A DNA stretch of 64,000 nt from Falsiroseomonas sp051859025 (GCF_051859025.1 NZ_JBHYGL010000023.1:124001-188000); one strand, 5' to 3'; shown: positions 49,406 to 58,470, numbered from the stretch's first letter. Made by a program: numbers and translations. Notes: generated from the sequence alone by a model not told the origin.

Positions 49406-50068
49406 ATGGACGGCGTGCTCAGCCTGGGCGAGGAGATCACACTCCTTTCACTGGATGACGAGACCGGGCGGCCGGTCGGCCGTGCGGGCATGGGGCCCGA
49501 CCGCGCGCTGGCCGGCGCGCTGCTGATGGAACTGGCGCTGGCGGGGCGGCTGGATACGGACCGGGACCGGCTGATCCTGGTGGATGCGGCGCCGACCGGC
49601 GATGCGGCGCTGGACGCTGCGCTGGCGCGCCTTGCCGCACCCGGCGCGCCCACGGATGCCCGCGGCGCGATCCCGCTGCTGGCGCGCGATATAGCGGCGG
49701 CGCGGGCCGTGATCCTGGACCGGCTGGTGGCGCGCGGCGTCCTGCAGCGGGTCGATGAACGCCTTCTGTGGATCCTGCCCGACCGCCGCTATCCCAAGGC
49801 GCCGGGTCGGGCGGAAGTGACGGAGGCGCGCGCCCGGCTGCGCGCCTTGTTGCTGGAGGGCGAGATCCCCGATCCGCACGACGCGCTGCTGCTCGGCCTG
49901 GCGAGGGCGGCGGGCCTGCTGCCGCTGATCTTCTCGGCGGCGGAGCTGTCGGGGGTACAGCCCTGGCTCGAGGTCGTCACGCGGATCGAGAGCCTGAACC
50001 GATCCCTTGCGGTGGCGGTGGCCGATATCCGCGGTGTCGGGATGGGGACCGCGCAGCGGGAAGCGTGA
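49406..50068 (+). CDS. GPP34 (GOLPH3-like) protein, copy 1
   Basis: 220 residues. LSLGEEITLLSLDDETGRPV followed by ALAGALLMELALAGRLDTD is the N-terminal signature of the GPP34 family, whose eukaryotic member GOLPH3 binds phosphatidylinositol-4-phosphate on Golgi membranes. The long central helix set and DIPDPHDALLLGLARAAGL-like segment follow. The bacterial role is unknown; a membrane-peripheral lipid-binding function is the family guess. Only 5 bp after the gamma-glutamyltransferase-like gene. About half identical by eye to the copy at 51292. Confidence 0.85.
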   Translation: MDGVLSLGEEITLLSLDDETGRPVGRAGMGPDRALAGALLMELALAGRLDTDRDRLILVDAAPTGDAALDAALARLAAPGAPTDARGAIPLLARDIAAARAVILDRLVARGVLQRVDERLLWILPDRRYPKAPGRAEVTEARARLRALLLEGEIPDPHDALLLGLARAAGLLPLIFSAAELSGVQPWLEVVTRIESLNRSLAVAVADIRGVGMGTAQREA

Positions 50069-50216
50069 AGTGGAGGCGCTGACACGCCATGGCCATCTGC
50101 GCGGCATGATGTTTGCCTATCATGCGGGCAGGTAAGGGCTATCGCATGCGGTGCTGGGTGATGTGCCCAGAAATTGTGCGGTTGCCCGGCCGGTTCTGAT
50201 CGCTGGGAGCGCATCC

Positions 50217-51206
50217 ATGCTGCAACGTCGTCATCTGCTCGGCCTGACCGCCGGCGCCGTCGGTACCCTGGCCGCGCCGGCCGCGCTGCGTGCCCAGGGC
50301 GCCTGGCCCAGCCGCGGCACCATCCGCCTGGTCGCCCAGTTCCCCCCGGGGGGGCTGGTGGACACCGTCGCGCGCCTGATGGCGCCGGCCATGTCCCAGG
50401 CCCTGGGCCAGAACATCGTGGTGGAGAACCGCCCGGGTGCCGGCGGCATCATCGGTACCGACATGGTCGCCAAGGCGCCGGCGGATGGCTACACGCTGCT
50501 CGTCAGCCATGCCTCTGTCCAGGTGTTCAGCACGGCGACCCGGCCGAGCCTGCCCTTCGACCCGATCAACGACTTCACCCACATCATGCAGTTGGTGGAG
50601 GCGCCGAACATCATCCTGGTGCGCGCCAATTCCCCCTTCCAGACGCTGGAGCAACTGCTGACCGCGGCGAAGACGCGCCCCGTCCGCTACGGCTCCTCCG
50701 GCATCGGCTCCGCGCCGCATCTGCTGGGGGCGATGCTGTCGGCGGAGGCGGCGGCGCCGAACCTTGACCACATCCCCTATGCCGGCAGCGCGCCGGCCAT
50801 GCAGGACGTGCTGGCGGGCAACATTGAATGCATGGTGGACCCCATCACCACCAACACGCAGCAGATGCGGGACGGGTCGCTGCGCGCGCTTGCTGTTTCC
50901 ACCGCCCAGCGGCTGGCGATGTTCCCGAACGTGCCGACCTTCGCGGAACTCGGCTATCCCAAGCTGACCTCCGCGCAGTGGCTCGGCCTGTCCGGACCGA
51001 AGGGCCTGCCGGCGCCGATCGTGGAGCGCCTGACGGCGATCATCCCGCCGATCCTGGCGCGGCCGGAACTCGCCTCCCGCTTCGTCGAGCTGCAGACCAT
51101 GCCGCGCAATCCGCCGCCGGCGGGGGCGGACTTCATCGCGCTGATGCGGCGAGAGATCACCGAATGGACCGCCGTCGCCCGGCAGTTCAACATCACGGTG
51201 AGCTGA
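50217..51206 (+). CDS. Bug/TctC-family periplasmic solute receptor
   Basis: 329 residues: signal peptide (RRHLLGLTAGAVGTLAAPAA), IRLVAQFPPGGLVDTVAR, ENRPGAGGIIG, ADGYTLLVS, FDPINDFTHI. ATG 50217 has GGGAG 7 bases ahead; an open frame from 50151 is ignored. Preceded by a 148-bp gap with no visible signal and followed by a clear terminator, so it is probably a single-gene unit set between the two GPP34 paralogues. No TctAB partners. Confidence 0.92.
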   Translation: MLQRRHLLGLTAGAVGTLAAPAALRAQGAWPSRGTIRLVAQFPPGGLVDTVARLMAPAMSQALGQNIVVENRPGAGGIIGTDMVAKAPADGYTLLVSHASVQVFSTATRPSLPFDPINDFTHIMQLVEAPNIILVRANSPFQTLEQLLTAAKTRPVRYGSSGIGSAPHLLGAMLSAEAAAPNLDHIPYAGSAPAMQDVLAGNIECMVDPITTNTQQMRDGSLRALAVSTAQRLAMFPNVPTFAELGYPKLTSAQWLGLSGPKGLPAPIVERLTAIIPPILARPELASRFVELQTMPRNPPPAGADFIALMRREITEWTAVARQFNITVS

Positions 51207-51246
51207 ACAGGCGGGCAGCTGAGAAAGAGCCTTCGGTGGTGAGCGG

Positions 51247-51272
51247 GGGGCGGCCTGACGGCCGCCCCTTTT
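51247..51272 (+). terminator. Rho-independent terminator
   Basis: 9-bp perfect stem GGGGCGGCC / GGCCGCCCC with loop TGAC, followed directly by TTTT. About 40 bp after the Bug receptor stop. The best terminator in the window. Confidence 0.88.
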
Positions 51273-51291
51273 CGTTGCACACTCCATCACA

Positions 51292-51963
51292 ATGCCCGGG
51301 ATGGATGCGATGGCGCTGACGATGCCGGAGGAGATTCTGCTCCTCCTCCTTGATGACGAGACGGGCAAGCCCGTGGGGCTACCGGGACCGGCGGGCGACC
51401 TGGCGGTCGTGGGCGCCATCCTGATGGAACTGGCGCTGGCGGGACGGATCGACACGGACCTCGACAGCCTGACAGTGGTGGACCCGCGGCCCATCGGCGA
51501 CCCCGTTTTGGATGGCGTGCTGGCACGGCTGGCGGAGCCGGGTGCCGCGCGCACCAGCCGTGGCTGGATCCAGGACTTCGCCAAGGGTGCCGGGCTGCTG
51601 CGCCCGCAATTGCTGGAACGCCTGGTGCAAGCGGGCGTGCTGCGGCGGGTGGAGGACCGGTTCCTGTGGGTCTTCCCGGAGCGCCGCTACCCCAAGGCGG
51701 AGGCGAGGGTGGAGGTCGAGGAGGTTCGCGCACGTCTGCGCCATGTGCTGCTGGACGACAGCATCCCCGAACCCCGCGACGCGCTGCTGATCGGACTCGC
51801 CCGCGCCGCCAGCCTGGTGCCGCTGCTGGTGTCGCCGGATGAAGCGGTGCGCGCCGCGCCGCGGGTGGAGCGGATCGCGGCGCTGGAGGAATTGTCGCGG
51901 TCACTCGGTGCCGCGACGCGGGACATATACGCCGCGCTGATGCGCCAGGGCGCCATCCACTGA
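51292..51963 (+). CDS. GPP34 (GOLPH3-like) protein, copy 2
   Basis: 223 residues, same organisation as the copy at 49406: MPEEILLLLLDDETGKPV, then AVVGAILMELALAGRIDTD, and a similar C-terminal helical part (IPEPRDALLIGLARAASLVP). The two differ mainly in the middle, so they are old paralogues. Start is uncertain (ATG 51292 or 51301) because no clear ribosome-binding site precedes it; only 19 bp separate it from the terminator. Convergent with the AtzH-like gene (1 bp). Confidence 0.83.
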   Translation: MPGMDAMALTMPEEILLLLLDDETGKPVGLPGPAGDLAVVGAILMELALAGRIDTDLDSLTVVDPRPIGDPVLDGVLARLAEPGAARTSRGWIQDFAKGAGLLRPQLLERLVQAGVLRRVEDRFLWVFPERRYPKAEARVEVEEVRARLRHVLLDDSIPEPRDALLIGLARAASLVPLLVSPDEAVRAAPRVERIAALEELSRSLGAATRDIYAALMRQGAIH

Positions 51964-51964
51964 G

Positions 51965-52360
51965 TCAGTAGGCGGGTGAGGCCTCCGTCACCGAGACATG
52001 GGCTGAGACGACTTTCCAGCCGAGGCCCGGAAAGCGCACCCAGGTCTGGCTCTGCCGGCCGGTCGTGGCGCGGCCGCGCATGTCGAATTCCAGGTTCACG
52101 GTGGCGAAGTCGCGCCCCAGCGTCGTGATCACCAGGCGGCGATGCGCCAGCTTGATGCCGGGGCCGGGTGGGCGGCGCACGCGGTGTGCGTGGATTTCCT
52201 CGAACCCGTAGCCGTTCTCATGAACGGCGTAGCGAATGGTGTGCGGGCTGTTCCAGAAGGTGACGTCCAGCACGTCCACATCCTTGTCGATCAGCGCCTT
52301 TTCGTAGCGTTCGAACAGGGTGCGGATCTCCTCCACCACCTCGGGGATGTTGACATCCAT
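51965..52360 (-). CDS. AtzH/HpxZ-family (SnoaL-like) protein
   Basis: 131 residues. DVNIPEVVEEIRTLFERYEK, FWNSPHTIRYAVHENGYGFE and GRQSQTWVRFPGLGWKVVSAHVS follow the AtzH/HpxZ family (DUF3225, NTF2-like fold). Such proteins accompany amidases of the AtzE/HpxY type in cyanuric-acid and oxalurate degradation. Its ATG overlaps the amidase stop by one base, so the two are made together. GGAGAG precedes the ATG. Its biochemical role is not settled. Confidence 0.85.
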   Translation of the reverse strand: MDVNIPEVVEEIRTLFERYEKALIDKDVDVLDVTFWNSPHTIRYAVHENGYGFEEIHAHRVRRPPGPGIKLAHRRLVITTLGRDFATVNLEFDMRGRATTGRQSQTWVRFPGLGWKVVSAHVSVTEASPAY

Positions 52361-53523
52361 CAGATACTCTCCAGGGCCAGGGCGGTGCGCACCAGCATGG
52401 CATCGGCGCCGCGTGCGGCAAGCAAGGACAGGCCGATGGGGCGGCCATCGACGGTGGCGCCGGGGATGCTGACTTGCGGGTGGCCGGCCAGGCCGCCATG
52501 GGCGCAGAGCACGTTGATGGCGGATCGCAGTCCATCCAGTTCCGACAGCGGGAGCCCGACCTTCGGCGCCGCGAAGGGCGTGGTGGGGATCGCCAGCACG
52601 GTGCCTGGCGGCAGCAGGTGGCAAAGTCGCCCGCGGGCTTCCCGCCGCACCAGCGCCGCCCAGCCGAGATCGGCTTCCGGCGTCATCGCCGCCATCACCA
52701 GGCCGCGGGCGACACTGAAGGCGAAGCGCGGGTTGTCGCGCTCCACCCACTCGCGAAAGGTGTCCCAGGCTTCCACGGGTTGCAGGGTGCGCTGGGCGCG
52801 GGACCAGGTTGTGAGGCCCTGGGGCGCCATCACCTCCTCCCGCCAATCCGGCACCAGGCGCTTCAGGCGGTCCAGCACGGGGGCCAGGGCTTCCGCAGCC
52901 GCCGGGTCGGCGAAGCCGAAGGCATCGGTCGCGACCAGCAGGCGCGTCGGCAGCGCATCCCCGATCGCCTCACGCAGCAGCACGGTGGAGATTCGGGCGA
53001 AGGTCGCGGCATCGCGCGCGAACCAGCCCGTGGTGTCAGAGGATGGAGCCTGCGGCAGCATCCCCGTCGGATCGAGCCGCCCATGCGTCGGGCGGATGCC
53101 GAAAAGTCCGCAGAAGCTGGCGGGGACGCGGACGGAGCCGCCGGTATCGGTGCCCAGCGCCATGTCGCATATCCCCTGCGCGACAGCGCTGGCGGAACCG
53201 GAGGAGGAACCGCCCGGGACATGGCCGGGTGCCGCGGGGTTGAGCGGCGTGCCCTCGAAGGCATTCTCGCCGAGGATGCCAAGCGAGATCTCATCCGTGA
53301 TGGTCTTGCCGACCAGCGTGGCGCCGGCGTCCAGCAGTGCCTGCACAGCCCAGGCATGCCGCGTGGGGACCGGGTTCTGGCGCGCCCAGTCCGGGTTGCC
53401 GCCGCCAGTCGGGAGGCCGGCGACATCGAACAGATCCTTGGCCGCAAAGGTCAATCCGGTGAGCTGGCCGCCCGGCGTGCCGGGAAGACGGACCATCGTG
53501 CCGGGGACGAAGGGGGAGGACAT
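52360..53523 (-). CDS. amidase (amidase-signature family), AtzH-associated
   Basis: 387 residues. Ser-cisSer-Lys triad: Lys29 (TFAAKDLFDV), GGSSSG at 103-108, and nucleophile Ser129 (TDTGGSVRVP). Somewhat shorter than typical members (about 450), mostly in the C-terminal third. AGGAG before ATG 53523. Together with the AtzH-like partner it should hydrolyse a carbamoyl or small amide substrate; context does not say which. Confidence 0.9.
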   Translation of the reverse strand: MSSPFVPGTMVRLPGTPGGQLTGLTFAAKDLFDVAGLPTGGGNPDWARQNPVPTRHAWAVQALLDAGATLVGKTITDEISLGILGENAFEGTPLNPAAPGHVPGGSSSGSASAVAQGICDMALGTDTGGSVRVPASFCGLFGIRPTHGRLDPTGMLPQAPSSDTTGWFARDAATFARISTVLLREAIGDALPTRLLVATDAFGFADPAAAEALAPVLDRLKRLVPDWREEVMAPQGLTTWSRAQRTLQPVEAWDTFREWVERDNPRFAFSVARGLVMAAMTPEADLGWAALVRREARGRLCHLLPPGTVLAIPTTPFAAPKVGLPLSELDGLRSAINVLCAHGGLAGHPQVSIPGATVDGRPIGLSLLAARGADAMLVRTALALESI

Positions 53524-53573
53524 GGATTCTCCTGGAAGCCGGGATTGAGCGCGGGGATGCAGGAAGCACGCCA

Positions 53574-55124
53574 TCATCCCATCCGCGGAGGCTTCCACGC
53601 GAAGGCCAGCGCTGCCATCCGCGTGACCACGCAGCCGATGACGGCGACGATCACCGCGGGCGCCACCTCATCGATCTCGATCGCCGGGCCCCGCGCCATC
53701 AGATAGGCCGTCAGCGCCAGGGACCAGATCACCGCGACTTCACCGTAGAAGCCCGTGGTCAGGTTGGGGATGCTGCCACCGCCGCGCAGCACATCCCGGA
53801 TGATGCCGCCCCCCGCGCCGGTGATGGTGCCGAGCAGCGGTCCCCAGAGCCATAGCGGGTCCGCCCCCATGCCGAAGGCGATGGTGACGCCAAGCACGGT
53901 GGAGGCGCCGAGGCCGAGCGCATCGGCGAAGTCGAACAGCCAGCGATCCGCGCGACGCCGACGCATGGCCACCGCAACCTGCGCGATCCAGAAGGCCAGG
54001 ATGGCGCGCCCGCGCAGCAATGCCCAACCATGCATCATCGCCCAGACCACCAGGACGGTGCCGAGGATCAGCTGCAGGAACAGTGGGTTGCGCAGGATGC
54101 CCAGGGGGTAGCGCCCGACCAGCAGGTCCCGCAGAACGCCGCCGGCCGCGGCGGTGATGGCGGCCAGCACGAAGGCGCCGAACAGCGACCAGCCGCTGTG
54201 CCGCGCCGCCAGCGCGCCGGCCAGGGCGCTGGCGACGGCACCCGTGATCTGCAGCACCAGGAACCAGCGCCCCTCGATGGACAGCGACAGCAGGATCGGG
54301 AAGCGGAAGCGCGCCGCGATGCGGTCCAGCGTGCCGTCCTCCGTCAGCATCTCGATTGCCGCGTCGAAGCGGCCGAGCATCGCGGGCGTCACCGTGCCCG
54401 GGCTGAAGGCCAGGTGCAGCGGGATAAGGATTCGCATCTGCGCTTCCTCCACCCTCGTCGCGGCGCCGAGGCTGGTGATGATGAGCGCGACGGACAGGCG
54501 TTCCGCCAGGAAGCCATCGATCTCCCCGGCCAGAAGGCGGCGGATATTGGTCGCGTCGTCATTGGCGGGGCGTACGCGCCCGGAAATGGAGGGGGAGGCG
54601 ATGAAGGTGTCCAGCGCCGCGTTGTAGTACGAGAAGCCGGCACGGACGCCGAGGCGGAACTGCCGGTCCTGGGCGAGGAAACTCGCAAGCCCATCGGCAT
54701 CGCTGAAGCGCAGTCGCGCACCTTCTCCGCGCCGGACCACCAGCACGTTGACGTCGTGGCGGTACGGCAGGGAGAAGGCGTAGCGCCGTGCTCGCTCCTC
54801 CGTCTCCGGGATGCCTGTCGCGACATCCATCCGGCCTGCCGCCACGGCCTCCAGCAGCGGCAGGTAGCCCATGGGGACGAAGCGGACCTCCTCCCCGGCC
54901 TGGCGGGCGATGGCGCGCACCATCTCGATGTCGAGGCCGGTGAGTTCCCCCTGGCGCAGGTATTGCTGCGGCTCGCTCGCGTACCAGCCGGCCTGCAGAA
55001 CGCGGTCCTGCGCCCTGGCAGGGGCTGCCACGAGCAGCGCGATCAGCGCCGCCAGCAGCAGCCGCCAGGGCCGCGAAAGGAGACGAGCGTGGGTATCACG
55101 GCCGGCTGGTATCGATCGAACCAT
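53574..55124 (-). CDS. solute-binding domain fused to TRIC/UPF0126 channel
   Basis: 516 residues from ATG 55124. Residues about 19-38: hydrophobic signal (PWRLLLAALIALLVAAPARA). Residues 41-285: SBP family 3 domain (LDIEMVRAIARQAGEEVRFV, AVAAGRMDVATGIPETEERA, GEIDGFLAERLSVA). Residues 290-510: about seven membrane helices with two UPF0126/TRIC repeats, each with the GG-x2-3-RD motif (AAGGVLRDLL about 326-335 and GAGGGIIRDVL about 436-446), and the classical ADALGLGASTVLGV helix. The frame is continuous, not an assembly of two genes. The domain order predicts a periplasmic ligand sensor sitting on a cation channel or small-molecule permease. Start is uncertain (ATG 55154 possible). Confidence 0.88.
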   Translation of the reverse strand: MVRSIPAGRDTHARLLSRPWRLLLAALIALLVAAPARAQDRVLQAGWYASEPQQYLRQGELTGLDIEMVRAIARQAGEEVRFVPMGYLPLLEAVAAGRMDVATGIPETEERARRYAFSLPYRHDVNVLVVRRGEGARLRFSDADGLASFLAQDRQFRLGVRAGFSYYNAALDTFIASPSISGRVRPANDDATNIRRLLAGEIDGFLAERLSVALIITSLGAATRVEEAQMRILIPLHLAFSPGTVTPAMLGRFDAAIEMLTEDGTLDRIAARFRFPILLSLSIEGRWFLVLQITGAVASALAGALAARHSGWSLFGAFVLAAITAAAGGVLRDLLVGRYPLGILRNPLFLQLILGTVLVVWAMMHGWALLRGRAILAFWIAQVAVAMRRRRADRWLFDFADALGLGASTVLGVTIAFGMGADPLWLWGPLLGTITGAGGGIIRDVLRGGGSIPNLTTGFYGEVAVIWSLALTAYLMARGPAIEIDEVAPAVIVAVIGCVVTRMAALAFAWKPPRMG

Positions 55125-55178
55125 TCCCGCAACGCACCACTTTCCGATCCCCATGCACAAGCTCTCATTCAGCGACGG

Positions 55179-56078
55179 TCAGGCGGTGCCGCCATGGTCC
55201 TTGCACCACTGCGCGGCCTGGGCATGGGTCGCGAACCACACGCCCTCATGCTTCTTCATCCGGGTTATGAGGCGGTCGAGAAGCGGCAGGCGTGACCGGT
55301 GGCCGATGATGTGAGGATGCATGGTCAGCAGGAACATGCCGCCTTCCGCATAGGCGCCGTCGAACTCCGCCGCGAAGATCTCCTCCACGGAGGACGGCGG
55401 CGTATAGGGGCGCAGCCCGCTGAAGCGGAGCATGTTGAAATAGACCGCATCGTCGCGGATCCACTCCGGCGGCAGTTCCACGATGCCGGTGGGCTCGCCC
55501 TGGTCCAGCAGTTCATAGGCATCGTCATCGGCCATGAGCGAACTGTCGTAGAGCAGCCCCAGCTCTTTGATGATCGACAGCGTGTCGATGGAGAAATCCC
55601 AGGAGGCGGTGCGGATGCCGACGGGGCGCTGGCCAGAAAGCTTTTCCAGCATATCGGCTGACCGGAGCGTCAGGTCGCGCTCCACGCCCTGGGGCAGCTT
55701 CGTATTGGCCTCATGAATCCAGGAATGGATGCCGATCTCGTGGCCTTCATCGGCCACCGCTCGGATCTCCTCGGGGTGCAGCATGGCGCTGACGGCGGGG
55801 TAGAAGAAGGTCGCGGGGATGCCGTGCTTGGCCATCAGGGCCCGGATGCGCGGAATGCCCTGGCGGCTGCCATACTGGCCCTGGCTGATGCGCATCGGAC
55901 TGTCATCGGAGTCGCGCAGCGGGCCGGTCTCATGGTCCGCATCGAAGGACAGCGTCACGCAGCAGCGCGCGCCGCCGGGCCAGGAGGCGGGGCGCAGGCT
56001 GCGGCCGGCGCGGGCGCGGCCGACGATCTTCCGCCACTCGGGCTCGGTCAGTTCCCAGGGAGGGGGCGGCTCGGACAT
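55179..56078 (-). CDS. polysaccharide deacetylase family protein (PuuE/HpPgdA-like)
   Basis: 299 residues, NodB-type deacetylase fold without signal peptide. LSFDADHETG carries the catalytic Asp pair, HSWIHEAN the metal His pair, and MHPHIIGHRSRL a C-terminal motif. This variant resembles HpPgdA and the allantoinase PuuE group more than secreted NodB enzymes. GAGGAA before ATG 56078. 18-54 bp upstream of the channel fusion in the same direction; divergent (65 bp) from the amidase. Substrate could be a cyclic imide or an N-acetyl sugar. Confidence 0.87.
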   Translation of the reverse strand: MSEPPPPWELTEPEWRKIVGRARAGRSLRPASWPGGARCCVTLSFDADHETGPLRDSDDSPMRISQGQYGSRQGIPRIRALMAKHGIPATFFYPAVSAMLHPEEIRAVADEGHEIGIHSWIHEANTKLPQGVERDLTLRSADMLEKLSGQRPVGIRTASWDFSIDTLSIIKELGLLYDSSLMADDDAYELLDQGEPTGIVELPPEWIRDDAVYFNMLRFSGLRPYTPPSSVEEIFAAEFDGAYAEGGMFLLTMHPHIIGHRSRLPLLDRLITRMKKHEGVWFATHAQAAQWCKDHGGTA

Positions 56079-56143
56079 CGGGGTTTCCTCGAAGGCTATG
56101 GGGCGCCATGCTGCCCGGCACCGAGCCCCCCTGGAAGCCCCGC

Positions 56144-57571
56144 ATGACGATACCGACCGATCCCGCGCTGATGACCGCGGAACAGCTTCTCTCGCTCTAT
56201 GCGCGCCGCGCGCTGTCCCCGGTCGAGGCGCTGAAGGCGGTGACGGAGCGGATCGCCCGCTACAACCCATGGGTGAACGCCTTCGCCGCCATGAACCCGC
56301 GGGCGCTGCGGGAGGCCGGGGAGAGCGAGGCGCGCTGGGCCGTGGGCCGGCCGATGGGCATCCTGGATGGCGTGCCCTGCACGGTGAAGGATTTGCTGAA
56401 TATCGCGGGCTTTCCGACGCGCCGCGGCAGCCTGGTGACGGACACCACGCCGGCGACGGAGGACGCGCCGGCCGTGGTCGGGCTGAAGGCGGCGGGGGCC
56501 GTCATCATCGGCAAGACGACGACCACCGAATTCGGCTGGAAGACGCCGGGCGATTGTCCGCTGCACGGCATCACCCGCAATCCCTGGAATCCGCAACGCA
56601 CGCCGGGGGGCAGTTCGTCGGGCGCCGGGGCCGCGGGGGCGGCCTGCTTCGGGCCCCTGCATATCGGTACCGATGCCGGCGGGTCCATCCGCATCCCCGC
56701 CGCCTATTGCGGCCTGGTGGGCGTGAAGCCGAGCTATGGCCGCATCCCGCAATGGCCGCATGGCGCCTTCTCCGCCGTCGCCTGCGCGGGGCCGATGACG
56801 CGGAGCGTGGGGGATGCCGCGCTGATGATGTCCGCGATGGCGCGGCATGACCTGCGCGACCCCGTCTGCCTGCCGGATGATCCGCGGGACTGGCGGGCGG
56901 GCATGGACCAGGGCGTGGCGGGGCTGCGCGTGGCCGTGGTGCGGCGCCTGGGCTTCGAGCCGCCCTTGGATGAGGAGGGGGAGGCCGCGCTGCAGGTGGC
57001 GGCGAAGCTGCTGGCCGAACAGGGCGCGATCGTCGAGGAAGCGGACCCCCAACTCCCTGATACGCGCGCCATCTTCTCCCGCGTCTGGGGCGTGGCCATC
57101 GCCCGGATCTGGACCGGCACGGCGGAGGACAAGCGCGGCCTGCTGGATGCGGGGATCGAGGAAGTGGCGCGGAAGATGGGCGACATGGGCGCGGCCGATT
57201 TCCTCGGCGCCGACATGCTGCGCGTGGAATGCGGGCACGCCATGGCGCGCTTCCACCAGCGCTACGACCTGATCCTGACGGCAGCGACGCCGACCGCGGC
57301 GCTGGACGCGGATGCGCCGACCATCCGCCCGGTGGAGGCGCTGTGGCGGGACTGGGCGCCCTGGACCTTCGCCTTCAACCTGACCCGCCAGCCCGCCATC
57401 GCCGTGCCGATTGGCCTGGACGATGCGGGGATGCCGCGCGGCGTGCAGGTGGCGGCGGCGCTCTACCGGGACGACCTCGCCTTTCGCGCGGCACGCGCGC
57501 TGGAGACAGCGGCTTCTCTCCCCCTGGCCAACCCGTCGGAATCCGGGCAGATGCGCGCCAAGCTCAACTGA
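56144..57571 (+). CDS. amidase (amidase-signature family)
   Basis: 475 residues, full length. Catalytic Lys82 (CTVKDLLNIAG), GGSSSG at 155-160, and Ser181 (GTDAGGSIRIP). The typical TPTAALDADAP substrate-side loop is present near the C-terminus. Frame opens at 56108, but TGGAAG fits ATG 56144. First of a rightward set with an FAH-family hydrolase 16 bp downstream, then a Bug receptor and an M20 peptidase; together they look like uptake and stepwise hydrolysis of an amide-linked acid (inference). Confidence 0.92.
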   Translation: MTIPTDPALMTAEQLLSLYARRALSPVEALKAVTERIARYNPWVNAFAAMNPRALREAGESEARWAVGRPMGILDGVPCTVKDLLNIAGFPTRRGSLVTDTTPATEDAPAVVGLKAAGAVIIGKTTTTEFGWKTPGDCPLHGITRNPWNPQRTPGGSSSGAGAAGAACFGPLHIGTDAGGSIRIPAAYCGLVGVKPSYGRIPQWPHGAFSAVACAGPMTRSVGDAALMMSAMARHDLRDPVCLPDDPRDWRAGMDQGVAGLRVAVVRRLGFEPPLDEEGEAALQVAAKLLAEQGAIVEEADPQLPDTRAIFSRVWGVAIARIWTGTAEDKRGLLDAGIEEVARKMGDMGAADFLGADMLRVECGHAMARFHQRYDLILTAATPTAALDADAPTIRPVEALWRDWAPWTFAFNLTRQPAIAVPIGLDDAGMPRGVQVAAALYRDDLAFRAARALETAASLPLANPSESGQMRAKLN

Positions 57572-57587
57572 CCGGAGGACCCGCGCG

Positions 57588-58457
57588 ATGCGGCTGGTGA
57601 CATTCAGGGATGCCAAGGGCACGCGCGTCGGCGCGATGGACGCGGCGGGCCAGTTGCTCGATATCACTGCCGTGGATGCGGGGCTGCCGCATGACATGAT
57701 CGGGCTGATCGCGGCGGGTGCCCTGGCGGGTGCCCTGGCGGCGGCGGCGAAGGCGCCGGTCGTGGAGGGGGGCAAGCTGCTCGCCCCCATCCCTCGCACG
57801 CCCAAGAACATCTTCTGCGTGGGCAAGAACTATCACGAGCACGCGAAGGAATTCGCGGGATCTGGCTTCGATGGCGGCGCCAAGGATGTGGTGCCCCCGT
57901 TCCCCGTCGTGTTCAGCAAGCCGCACACCAGCATCATCGCGAATGGCGAGCCGATCCTGAGCGCGATGGATCCGACCGGGGGGCTCGACTACGAGGGCGA
58001 ACTGGGCGTTGTCATTGGCGCGGGCGGGCGCGGGATCCGCAAGGCAGACGCGCTGAAGCACGTCTTCGGCTACACCATCGTGAACGACGTGACCGCGCGG
58101 CACCTGCAGAAGCGCCACAGCCAGTGGATCCTTGGCAAGGGCCTTGACACCTTCGCGCCCATGGGCCCCGCCATCCTGACGGCCGATGAATGCCCGGACC
58201 CCAAGAAGCTGGTGCTGACCACCTGGCTGAATGGCGAGAAGCGGCAGCAGGCGCCCGTCTCCGACCTCATCTTCGATATCCCGACCCTGATCGAGGCGAT
58301 CAGCGCCGCCATCACGCTGGAACCCGGCGACGTGATCGCTACGGGCACGCCAGCGGGCGTCGGGATCGGATTCAACCCACCGAAATTCATGAAGGCAGGC
58401 GATGTGGTGCGGATCGAGGTGCCAGGTATCGGCGTCCTCGAGAATCCGGTCGCCTGA
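57588..58457 (+). CDS. fumarylacetoacetate-hydrolase (FAH) family protein
   Basis: 289 residues. NIFCVGKNYHEHAKE, DYEGELGVVIGAGG (acidic metal ligands), VNDVTARHLQKRHSQW, GKGLDTFAPMGP and GDVIATGTPAGVGIGF are the family blocks; the Glu-x-Glu pair and later Asp bind Mg/Mn. Members cleave 2,4-diketo acids (fumarylpyruvate) or decarboxylate oxaloacetate. GGAGG 9 bases before the ATG. In an amidase operon a beta-diketo or ring-opened acid is likely as substrate. Confidence 0.92.
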   Translation: MRLVTFRDAKGTRVGAMDAAGQLLDITAVDAGLPHDMIGLIAAGALAGALAAAAKAPVVEGGKLLAPIPRTPKNIFCVGKNYHEHAKEFAGSGFDGGAKDVVPPFPVVFSKPHTSIIANGEPILSAMDPTGGLDYEGELGVVIGAGGRGIRKADALKHVFGYTIVNDVTARHLQKRHSQWILGKGLDTFAPMGPAILTADECPDPKKLVLTTWLNGEKRQQAPVSDLIFDIPTLIEAISAAITLEPGDVIATGTPAGVGIGFNPPKFMKAGDVVRIEVPGIGVLENPVA

Positions 58458-58470
58458 GACGTGATTCATG

